DNA from: Pisolithus tinctorius | Taxonomy: Eukaryota > Basidiomycota > Agaricomycetes > Boletales > Pisolithaceae | Direction: 5' to 3' | Assembly (NCBI GenBank): GCA_024663395.1 | Contig: JANFAH010000029.1 | Span: 682,001-746,000 of the forward strand | Length of the DNA: 64,000 nucleotides | Part shown: one piece after another, positions 47,501-54,972 of the stretch | Numbering within the stretch: position 1 is the first letter of the stretch | Layout: the number at the start of each line of letters is the position of its first letter | Notes under the pieces: model-generated | What the model saw: the letters and a program-made list of their open reading frames with translations, nothing else | The model's database searches: none | What the model was told of the DNA's origin: nothing | Program-made: the position numbers and the translations under genes

Positions 47501-50482
47501 CCTATGATAGTTTACTTACACCTTCGTTATTCTAGGGAAGTCAGGTGTCTACAGCAGACGACTGTCGCAGTACGAGGAACGACGACGACCCTACTTAGCG
47601 CAGATAAACGGCCGTACGAGATTGGAAGTGCCGTTCGATGGGATTGGGGCGCGAGGAGCGCAGATACGGAGCCCTACGGCTCAAAGGTTCATTTCGACTT
47701 TGAGACGCTTTACTTACATCTACGTTATTCTAGGGAAAACGGCTATACGAGACGACATCCAAGCTACATCCAAGCGACCGCGATACTAGGAGCTACGGCG
47801 GTCTATGAAGAAAGACAAACGCGAAGCTCACGGCTCGAACTACAACAGCGATCATCGAAGATACGAGATCCGACAGACATGGGCACCGAGCGCGACAGCC
47901 CGAGTCTCTATTTTAGTCGCGCAACTTTTTACTCACAGATAGGTTATTCTAGAATAGACGACGACTTCGAAGAAACAACGTATCAACCTACGGAGCGACA
48001 AGTGCGGCGACTACAAAATGCCACTAGAAACAAGTTCGAAGCGACTCTATGGAATTGCACGCAAGACTTAATTCGAATAGCGGCGCAACAGAGAGATTCG
48101 AAGTTGCGACTAGATATACGATATGACGACGTCGAAGAAGGGATGCGCCTATATACAGCACTACAGCGAATTTCGAAGTCGCAACAAGACGCGCGACATG
48201 CAGAGAGCAGCGAGACCATGCCAGCTGGGCTCAATGGCCCTAAATTCGGTTTCTTCTTCGAAGCATCATACTTACGGCTACGTCGTCTTAGGGAATACGG
48301 GTTTTTACAAGGCATTAAGGAACCTACAACAAACTACGATCGAAGTACGACAAGACGAGCGCGAGGACTACAGATCGAGCTACGACAGCAACCGTCGAGG
48401 ATACGACATTCAGCGAGCATGGATATGGAGCCAGGCGGCTCAAGTTTTTATTTTTGTTTCACAGATTTTGACTTACGGACACATGATTCTAGAGTAGACG
48501 ACGACTTAGAAGGAAGATCGCAGCGGGTCACAGAGCGACAAGTACGAAGATCACACGGAAGTATCGCGGGACTAGCGCGGCGACTACGGTTCAATTTACA
48601 GCAGCGATCCTCGGAAACAGGGGATCCGACGAGCATATATACTGAGCGTAACGGCTCAGACGACGATTCGGAAGACGGGACACATCAAGTTACAGTGCGA
48701 CAGACTTGTATACCCGAACTACCGCGAATATCAGTGCGACAGCAAATTTTGGGATGGCAGCGAGACGCGTGGGAGGCGAGGAGTGTCGAATCCATACCGA
48801 GTGGGCTCGAAGGCCCAAAGGAATACGGGTTTTTACAAGGCATTAAGGAATCTACAACAAACTACGATCGAAGTATGGCAAGACAAGCACGTCGACTACA
48901 GTTCAAACTACAACAGCGATCATCCAGGATACAAGAGCCGGCGAGCATGGATACCAAGCGCACCCACCCGAGTTTCCGTTTTAGATGCGCGACCTTTTAC
49001 TTATGGTTACACTGTTCTAGGGTAGACGATGGCTTCGAAGATAGAACGCGTCGATTTACAGCGCGACAAGTACGACGGCCACGAAGTGCCACAAGAAACA
49101 AGCTCGAAGCGACTCGGTGGACTCGCACACAAGACTTAGCACGAATAGCAACACGAAGGCGAGATTTGAAGCCGCGACAGGATACACAACATGCGAAGAG
49201 TATCGAGACCACACCGAGTGGGCTCCACAGCCCAAGTTTTAGTTATTTCCTTAGACCGTTTTGCTTACAGCTACTGCATTTTAGGGAACGCGAATTTTTA
49301 CAGAGTATCAATGAACCTTCGAGTGTCGACGCGCCTACAGTACAAAGGTCCGGATCGGGACGACCTGCGACCGCGTCCTTTGAAGAAGAAGAAGCCTACC
49401 TTACCGTCGATCGAAGCGAAATTTTAGGTCGACACGCCGTCGAGCAGTTAGCGAGGGGAGACACCATCCCCATGTTGGATATTGTGCAGAGACATCATGA
49501 TGTCCCGTTTTATTCGGGGGACACCACAGACGAACGGGATGTGTTGGATATATTGGACAGATCAGGCGTTACATATATTGTACAGAATGCCTTACTACGG
49601 CGAGGCGCGAGAGACCCCTCCGTCTACTTCAGGGGTTACGTCGAAGGCACCCGAGCCATCATCGAAGCAGCCCTCGCAGCTGGTGTCCGTAGGCTCGTCT
49701 ACACGAGTTCCGCAGGCGTTGTATTTGACAGCACTGACGTCGTGAATGTCGACGAACGAGTGCCCTACCTGGAGAAGCCGTTCGACGCATATAATGATGC
49801 CCAAGGGGTGTTCGGGTCCAGAGACAGCCAGATAGGTGGCAGCGGAAGTCTGTTCGATTGTACCTACGACGGGAACATCGCGCGCACGATCCTACTTGCT
49901 GGGAACGAGCTCGTTCCTCCTCCCTCTTACTCCTCTACCATGTCGAGCGAACCCAAACTAGAACCCGAGCGCTCATTTTTGCCTCTTGTTTTTATGACGT
50001 TCCACTCACGAATCTACAGGTCCAAGGTACTTGACAAAGTCGGAGCACGGCTGCTGATATCAGAAGGAAAAGAAGACGCCAAGGTGCCCTTTTCGGTTTT
50101 GATTCGAACATTATCTACTGCGAGGTACAGGTATCCTGGTGCGAAGGAAAAGGCGATTGATGGGGATGGACAGCTCGAAGCTGTTCATCAGTACTTAGCA
50201 TCAAAACGTCGTCCACCTGACTACGAGGTCGAAGGCCGGAGCTTAGGATCGAAAGAAGTCAGCGCATACACCCATCGGGGTCGAAGACCTATCTCCGAAG
50301 GAGGCTCAAGGATCTATGAACTAAAGGTGACAGGTTTTATTAGAGCTCGAATATATGCTACGTTGAGGTACTTGGTTTCTAGCGGTGAAAAAGTAGTGAA
50401 TGAAGACGGGCGACTCGAAGTCGCTCAGCGACACTTAGAGCAAGGGCTTTGGCCACCAGACGAAGTACCGGACGAAGCATGA
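44546..50482 (+). CDS. giant Gag-repeat-dehydrogenase fusion ORF, 1978 codons
   Basis: An uninterrupted frame from ATG 44546. Residues about 40-230 are a Gag capsid-like domain (APQFSGCATDLFRYLESVRR, VARLYPGSREWDRQYSRND) related to the outer element's gag; no CCHC knuckle is seen. Residues 350-480 are Glu-rich linker. Residues about 600-1600 are encoded by a tandem array of 160-250 bp units whose protein reads like FYLHLRYSREGSYLRR, RRLRFDLQQRSSR and TNYDRS. Residues 1617-1798 resemble a C-3 sterol dehydrogenase. Residues 1830-1975 hold two copies of a DGRLEVAQRHLEQGLWPPD-like motif. Keeping 5.9 kb open is unusual. Introns may be spliced from the array (see findings), so the mature protein may be shorter. 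Confidence 0.65.
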   Translation: MTGERCSRKSHKSRVNSEGKLIVEMLRRSCENAPKWIEGMPPRHSSGAPQFSGCATDLFRYLESVRRLCEHAECFDDQEWAKWACWYASGASSDTWCKFVEEHLSWPEFAVAVARLYPGSREWDRQYSRNDIYGLIDSLARREVRSQEELTIYRLNFLDLATYLRVSRQLEADEVEDLYLHSFDKEFRREIIRKMRRDDQRRHSDDPWPMQQVTHTATQLLRKGFRLEQARTSTEDYYEPRSDQGSGLDKQQQPTKFFPSSPVHDSLTTGIQEPVELLDCTWHEQMPVAASAGRAQPLSSPEEMANEGPSTDYIKKAADTPCFEIEESTLGTSDLLTVKLQETPELERVEPVEEPPMTKVPVEFEVPAVSKEVWQIADESLMSKAPLDFETERLKEHSKPTGVEVEGLETLMGSLEAGRLVCEEIIDSHRAPKHKNHIKSKAIARRIKIEEPSRLIIRRKPPEEILRIEMLKHTARIDALALEIFRGRTVSAINVLFEDSSSELTRALGVRTCAESPAMLTKRSHVTALRVVAARTQVILHTDETSVTGRLCKIAAIEEYEEWGEWRTIWKLPRLRATATAVRTTMAATQATATTTTTLLSADKRPYEDGGAIRWERCATSTDTELDGSKVRLDLETFYLHLRYSREGSYLRRTATAVPRTAMTTTTPGTDRRLHDAGTAVRWIRGTVETNDELGGSRFRVRFSIFYLHLRYSRAERYLRRSATTARESTKDYKQKTLGRTAKRVQHLQFELQQRSSRRRHSASTSAECSGPSFYSGCANLCLQLPHFKGYNVLWSIVQKLQWLLATMTAFNADRRPCEAGTPVRREWGSGWLQRSATNILAIAIQESTTNYEHGLHGGTANQARRLRFDLQQRSSRIREQARHEGDIGITQNELDGSTFRFDFRALYSHWLYSREGSYLRRIAVAIQEAMTNYDRRLRGSTTSTAAVTTTFDTDRRLCKARMAVRRKRSAMKTTELERSKFCFGPMIVYLHLRYSREVRCLQQTTVAVRGTTTTLLSADKRPYEIGSAVRWDWGARSADTEPYGSKVHFDFETLYLHLRYSRENGYTRRHPSYIQATAILGATAVYEERQTRSSRLELQQRSSKIRDPTDMGTERDSPSLYFSRATFYSQIGYSRIDDDFEETTYQPTERQVRRLQNATRNKFEATLWNCTQDLIRIAAQQRDSKLRLDIRYDDVEEGMRLYTALQRISKSQQDARHAESSETMPAGLNGPKFGFFFEASYLRLRRLREYGFLQGIKEPTTNYDRSTTRRARGLQIELRQQPSRIRHSASMDMEPGGSSFYFCFTDFDLRTHDSRVDDDLEGRSQRVTERQVRRSHGSIAGLARRLRFNLQQRSSETGDPTSIYTERNGSDDDSEDGTHQVTVRQTCIPELPRISVRQQILGWQRDAWEARSVESIPSGLEGPKEYGFLQGIKESTTNYDRSMARQARRLQFKLQQRSSRIQEPASMDTKRTHPSFRFRCATFYLWLHCSRVDDGFEDRTRRFTARQVRRPRSATRNKLEATRWTRTQDLARIATRRRDLKPRQDTQHAKSIETTPSGLHSPSFSYFLRPFCLQLLHFREREFLQSINEPSSVDAPTVQRSGSGRPATASFEEEEAYLTVDRSEILGRHAVEQLARGDTIPMLDIVQRHHDVPFYSGDTTDERDVLDILDRSGVTYIVQNALLRRGARDPSVYFRGYVEGTRAIIEAALAAGVRRLVYTSSAGVVFDSTDVVNVDERVPYLEKPFDAYNDAQGVFGSRDSQIGGSGSLFDCTYDGNIARTILLAGNELVPPPSYSSTMSSEPKLEPERSFLPLVFMTFHSRIYRSKVLDKVGARLLISEGKEDAKVPFSVLIRTLSTARYRYPGAKEKAIDGDGQLEAVHQYLASKRRPPDYEVEGRSLGSKEVSAYTHRGRRPISEGGSRIYELKVTGFIRARIYATLRYLVSSGEKVVNEDGRLEVAQRHLEQGLWPPDEVPDEA
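46436..49284 (+). repeat. tandem array with intron-like modules
   Basis: Units of about 200-250 bp. Most contain a 45-50 nt module that begins GTTTNNTTTT-like, has CTTAC or CTCAC about 17 nt before its end, and ends TTCTAG. Module ends are at about 46482, 46686, 46911 (decayed), 47289, 47535, 47732, 47952, 48291, 48492, 49020 and 49284. Two units, joining near 48665 and 48820, lack the module and are only about 164 bp apart. Weaker module-like stretches follow at 49985-50021, 50096-50131 and 50334-50382. Confidence 0.7.
49395..49940 (+). pseudogene. captured fragment of ERG26-like sterol dehydrogenase
   Basis: In the same frame as the surrounding ORF. It reads LGRHAVEQLARGD, VPFYSGDTTDERDVLDILD, DPSVYFRGYVEGTRAIIEAA, GVRRLVYTSSAGVVFD and LFDCTYDGNIARTILLAGNE, all in the order of 3-beta-hydroxysteroid/C-3 sterol dehydrogenases of the ERG26 type (NAD(P)-dependent, ergosterol synthesis). 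The glycine-rich NAD-binding start is degraded (VDRSEILGRH). The catalytic YxxxK is YNDAQ, with Lys lost. About 40 residues are missing on either side of GVFGSRDSQ. So it is a decayed, inactive fragment of a host gene carried by the retrotransposon. Confidence 0.75.
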
Positions 50483-51207
50483 GAAATCAAGGGCGCGCGT
50501 GCACAGCGAGTCGGGGCTGTGAGGGTAGGAATGGGACAGGTGGACGGAGCGAAGGTCCCGGTGAGCGTATATATATAGTTTTTCTTTCGTTTGAGTTTTG
50601 CTTCGAGCGAAATCGTTCAACCGAGTCGCGGTAGTCCTTGGGTCGTCTTGAGGACGAGCAGGAGTCGAGAGCACATATGCAGTTGAGGATAGTAAATACA
50701 CGACTGAGCGAGAGTTTTTTTTAGGTACATATGTGACTTCGAACAGCCTCGTAAAGGGCAAATGTCCGCTGTACCAGCCATGGCGCTGTGTCACACCACG
50801 TTACCGTTTGCACCGAGACTGTGCCTCGAAGAGCAGTCATTGACTCGCTCTGCACTCGATTTATTACTCACTTGTTCGTTTGCCTGGAGTTTATCTCCAC
50901 TGTCGTTTGGTTCAAGGTTGGGTTGCGAGGGGAGTGTTCCAGAAGCAGAGTGTGTGTTCGAGGCCAGGTGGCATCTTTGTAGGTGGAAAGGGTTGTGTTC
51001 GAGGGCGAAAGGTTTTGAGGATGAAGAGGGTTGTTCAGCGAGGTCAGGAGCGTGTTTTGGGAAGGAAGGGGGTCATGTTCGAGTAGTGCGAGGTTAGAGG
51101 GGCGAGGCACCGTGTTCAGAGGTCGAGGGAAGTAGATGTGAGGGCGAGGGTGTTTGTGCGAGGAGGAGAGCGACCGAGGACGGTCGAATTCTAAACCACC
51201 CCTCGGA
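50483..51207. other. 3' noncoding part of the nested element
   Basis: No gene seen. A GTATATATATAG stretch near 50568 and G-rich repeats (GTTCGAGG, GGAAGG words) near 50930-51150 are present. A clear polypurine tract before the 3' LTR could not be picked out. Confidence 0.4.
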
Positions 51208-51668
51208 TGTAGGGAACGAGTTCAGGTTCCCTAGGAGAATCCATCTTGGTCAGGGGTTTAGGGGTGGAAGGACTTGTTTTGTTTCTTGCCTTTGTTTTTG
51301 TGTTTGTACCCCTGGACTTGGTGGCGAGCAGCCGCATTGCTGACTAAGCATGCGTGCTGTGTTCGCGTGAGTTCAGTTCACCATAACAACCAGTACATGT
51401 CACAGGCCCTCAGAGTAGGGTGATTTTAGTCTCGCATTTTGGCGAGTTTTTGAAGTTAGAATAATTACTTTGGGGAGTACCCAAAGTGCCAGGAGGACTG
51501 GCAAGAGTATTAGACAGACAGAGCTAAGTATCCTTTTTCTAGTTCGCATTTTTTACCTTTTTACTACACTTCTTTCTCCAGAGAGAACCTCCCTTTTGGG
51601 TCGAGCACTAAACTCGCCCATTACTGACTATTACCATTATAGGTATATCTATTTTACCTATTCCTACA
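51208..51668 (+). repeat. nested element 3' LTR
   Basis: 461 bp, identical to the 5' LTR except for one CpG to TpG change at about 51368. Confidence 0.9.
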
Positions 51669-52308
51669 CCGGTAGATGAGATGTCGACTCTTCCTGCTTT
51701 TCGAGAGACAGCGAAAAACGACAAAAGCTGCGGAAATACTCGCCCAGGGAAGATACCGAGATAGCGTCCGAGCTTGCGAGTGCACCTTTCAGTCTAAAAA
51801 ACTGGTTCCTGCAGGACTCCTCCAGCTCCGGGTACAGCCGGACCACTTCTGAGGTAAAATAACACCAATCTCCACTCCTGGTATCTGCCAAGTGGGACCA
51901 GAGGTCCACCGACTCAACAGGCGCATACTTGAGTGCGAATTTGATGCGCGCGAGCCCGTCCGAGAGGCCGAATCTATCACAGAAGTCGATTATGTCATCA
52001 AAATAGCTTCGAAGGTCCTCGGGGCGCCCAGAGAAGCTTGGTGCTTCAGGCGAGCCTCGACACGGAATCTTGAGGCCGAACATGACTTTGGGAGTTTATA
52101 CGAGTGTGAATGCTTGATAAGTGAGTGCGCGCGAGTGGGAAAACACGAAAATGCGAGCAAAGTGACTGCAAAAATGAGACCGAAAGGTGAAATCTGCTAA
52201 ACCGAGCCTGAAAATTGCGAAAACAAAGCTGGAGACTGCAAAGTAAAATCTGGGAAGGTTTGGATGGGTGCCAGGCTAAGACAGAAGCCCCTCGCGGTGG
52301 GCTCCAGT

Positions 52309-52657
52309 TGTAGGAAAAGGATTTAGGAGGATGAGTGAGGGGAATGATGAGATCTGAGGGGAATGAGTAGGCCAAAAGGGGCTTCTATAGCCTAGCAAGA
52401 TCCTGGTAGTCGTCTGAAGGCTTCTGAGGCTGTCTGGGTGCAGGGAAATGACCTGCTTGAACTCGTCTCTCGTCTTAGGGTAACTCGTCTATTGTTATTA
52501 AAAAAAACTAACTACATCCAGTACTAGGTAGTGCTGACTAAGCGACCAAAATGCGAAATTCTAAGTACCACTAGCAGAGAAAAACACCTAGAATCAAAAC
52601 TGAATAAAATGAACAAAATAAAACAATTCCCCTAGTAGGGAAATTACATTCCCTACA
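52309..52657 (-). repeat. outer element 5' LTR
   Basis: 349 bp on the minus strand. It differs from 40945-41293 at about seven sites: CA against TG twice, CG against TA once, CG against CA twice, CG against TG once, and one A/G difference outside CpG. Confidence 0.85.
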
Positions 52658-53725
52658 GCACTTTATATTGCACCACAGTTTCTGCCACCTGAGGTTCCCT
52701 TCAAAGAGCCAAGCCAACTTACCCAGGACGAGTTGACAGCAATCTTGGAATGGTGGCAAGAGCGAAAAGAGCAGCATCCCAACAATATATTCAGCTTCAA
52801 GAAGTGGCGAGATGCCAGAGGGTCCCTCCGAATGCCGGTGGCAGTGGCCGACAGAAGTGGAGTGAGGATGTGTGCAACACAGGATTTGGATGGGACCCCA
52901 GACCACTCAGAAGGCGAAAGGATGATGGATAGAATGATGTGGGGTAGGAGGAAGCAGTGACAGCAAACAGGTATGAAGGAATGCATCCGGAACTTAAATG
53001 TCCGGCAATATTATCTAATGTGGAACAAAGTTGTAGGGTCTGATTCGGACGATGAATCCAATCGCCAACAAACACCATCAACATTGCTGTCAAACGGAAA
53101 TGATGGTATGTGTACAAGCACGGTGTATGAAGATGCTGCAGAGGCAGTAGCATTGCCGGACTCCCAGCGGTGGATTGCCAGATCCTGAGTGGCTGAGGGC
53201 GACACCTGCCGGCCATTTGGTAAGCCCGCAGGATCACAACAGCCGAATATTGTTAACCTTAATGGCAGATATGTTGCAGCCATTGGCAAAGAACAACCAA
53301 ATGCCTGGCTGCAGGTTGTGGGCAGCACCTCGAGCACTGTGCAACCTATGACAGAAGGCCACCGCAACGATTCACCTCATTCTCTCCAGCCAGCAGAAGC
53401 TTTGGCAGTGCCAACAACTATCAAGAGCACCCATAAACAGGAAGATTCAAAGCGCAAGTTGCCCATTCCATCGATGAGTCAGTACTTGTGCCATGGTCGC
53501 TGAATTGTTGATTGACCTCATCTCTCAATTCTAGTACCCACGCACCAGACCGGCATAGACAATGCGAGCAGTATGCAGCAATCAAAACGGGTGTGGAAGG
53601 CACCAAAGCGGCCTGATGATGATGTTCCTACTCCTAGTCCCTCCAAGAAATGTAGGCGATGTTAGCATTTGTATTTTACATGGCAATGGAATGTGATACT
53701 AGATTTTGACAACCAATAGCTACAA

Positions 53726-54632
53726 TTACGATAAATCCTCATCCAGTTCCAATTCATCCTTGCCATCCCAATTGCTGGTCATCAAATCTTGTATATATTG
53801 CTGAGTCCTTGCCAGCTGCACTCTCCTTGCAAGCAACAGACGAAATCGGATGCTTGATTCCACCAATGTATTGCTGTAGTGGTTGTAGGCCACAACGATT
53901 GGCCCATCGGTGGTGGTGTTAAGATGGGGTGGGTGCTCATCAGCCGGTCCCACGAGAAGAACTGCAAGCCACCACACTTTTTCCACTGCTGGATGATTGA
54001 TATATATGCGAGGGATATCATAAACCACTTGCATGTTGTAATCGGCCCTTCATCATGAATTCCTTGTATACCCAAGTCACTGGCAAAACATTGGAGCGTG
54101 GAAAAGCAAGCTAAGACACTTAATACTGTGGCAACAAGAGATGACATGGCACTCACCAGCGGCGGCATCGGTGGCCGTAGGCTCTGGAGATGGTTGCCAG
54201 GATGGGCTGCGGCCTGGCAGCTGCCACACAATCTAACTGCTCATCCATATGTGCATGTTCCAGGGGAGATGGCACAGTCTGGGCAATTGGTGTGGATGCT
54301 GGCAATGATCTAGGTGGGGGTGAGACTGCCAGTGAAGATGTGGGTGAATCCCAGCTGGGTGCAATGGCGGCCAAGGATGGCATGGAATGACTTCCCTGCC
54401 GCGACTCCCATTGTTGATCAGAAGCAGATGGCTGTACCTCCGGTGAAAGTGGCAGGGAGTCCCAAGATGGTGCAAGCATACTTAGCGATGGCCGGAAAGG
54501 GCCGGCATTTGGTGGCATGGAGGACAATGGCAATCCTAGCTGATGGCCCCAAGCTGGGGCATTCATGGCCGCTCTGAACAGTAGAAATTCTGGTTCATCG
54601 ACAGCCATATCTGTATCATCGGCACCTGGCAA
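53726..54632 (-). CDS. unknown KDZ-island gene
   Basis: Two minus-strand exons are likely: 54632 down to about 54155 (MPGADDTDMAVDEPEFLLF, then Ser/Pro-rich with SWDSLPLSP repeats) and about 54034-53726 (QVVYDIPRIYINHPAVEKVW, ending in an acidic DELELDEDLS). It converges on the companion gene and diverges from the cysteine-cluster gene at 54973. No known domain is seen. By position it is another passenger gene of the transposon. Confidence 0.4.
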
Positions 54633-54972
54633 TACCCGAGCTTTCTTCCATGGGGAGATGACTGGCGAAGGTTATTGACAGTTTTATGTTTTAACGACTA
54701 CTTACATCGAGTGTCCGGACTGCCCGGCCTCCATCTTACTGACTTTTGCTCCATGATACTTTGCGATCTGTAGAATGTTGATAAGTTGATTGAAATATTG
54801 TTGAATCGTGTCACAATGTTGGGTTTGGCTATTTGGGCTTGTTTGTCTACCGGCCAGTGTTGATGCCGGCACAATGGTTCATGAAAATATAAAATGCGGC
54901 TGCGCTGCCGATGCAATCGTCAACTATCAATTGACTGCATTGCTCTCACACCAGTACCCAACTTCCACAAAA

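Larger units (their letters stand above)
43919..51668 (+). mobile_element. nested LTR retrotransposon with captured host sequence
   Basis: LTRs of 461 bp at 43919-44379 and 51208-51668 differ at one position (44078-44079 CG versus TG), and the target duplication is CCGG (43915-43918 and 51669-51672). The primer-binding site TGGAGCCCACCGCGAGGGG starts at 44382. The only large ORF is 44546-50482 on the plus strand. It lacks reverse transcriptase, RNase H and integrase, so it must be moved by enzymes from another element. The insertion is very young. Confidence 0.9.
42956..52083 (-). pseudogene. gag: outer element gag, split by nested insertion
   Basis: The 5' part is 52083-51669 (APSFSGRPEDLRSYFDD, DGLARIKFALKYAPVES). 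The 3' part is 43918-42956 (VVFFYGFPPKFRCELLEFL and a CCHC knuckle FCFFCGLSGHIRAGC). Removing the nested element and one CCGG copy joins them in frame as STSHLPVVFFYGF. The C-terminus is very rich in Ser and Arg (RSRSRS-like), common in nucleic-acid-binding Gag tails. It has no protease or Pol. The capsid part resembles the N-terminus of the inner ORF (both start with AP.FSG...DL..Y), so the two families are related. Confidence 0.75.
40945..52657 (-). mobile_element. non-autonomous LTR retrotransposon (gag only), with nested element
   Basis: LTRs of 349 bp at 40945-41293 and 52309-52657 (TGTAGGAAAAGG...TTCCCTACA). The flanks are GCGC (40941-40944) and GCAC (52658-52661), a 4-bp duplication with one CpG change. 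The primer-binding site (TGGAGCCCACCGCGAGGGG, minus strand) follows the 5' LTR at about 52288-52306. Coding on the minus strand is only a gag gene, split by the nested element at 43919-51668. No reverse transcriptase or integrase was found. The LTRs differ at about seven sites, mostly CpG-derived, so this insertion is older than the nested one. Confidence 0.85.
39744..53665 (+). pseudogene. KDZ companion gene split by an LTR element
   Basis: ATG at 39744 (MASSDYESES). Exon 1 ends at 39980; intron 39981-40029 (GTATGC...TTCCAG); then AIQTWLYNHSWIRSRRALI and KYGGGWTLRKVVMHHQKKS. After further exons (for example EEFAKEMWKWCGARVVVMA), the frame runs into the LTR element at 40945. It resumes at 52658; with the 4-base duplication removed it reads VPWSAIMTNTALYIAPQFLP across the join. 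The later part contains LTQDELTAILEWWQE and a basic C-terminus (SKKCRRC) ending at 53665. A TGA at 39879-39881 (CGA expected) is also present. It is divergent from the transposase and belongs to the transposon. I know similar genes beside mushroom KDZ transposases, but no function is established. Confidence 0.6.

Noticed and set aside
49395..49940. Functional sterol dehydrogenase in the retrotransposon
   Set aside because: The catalytic Lys is replaced, the NAD-binding glycines are lost and about 40 residues are missing.
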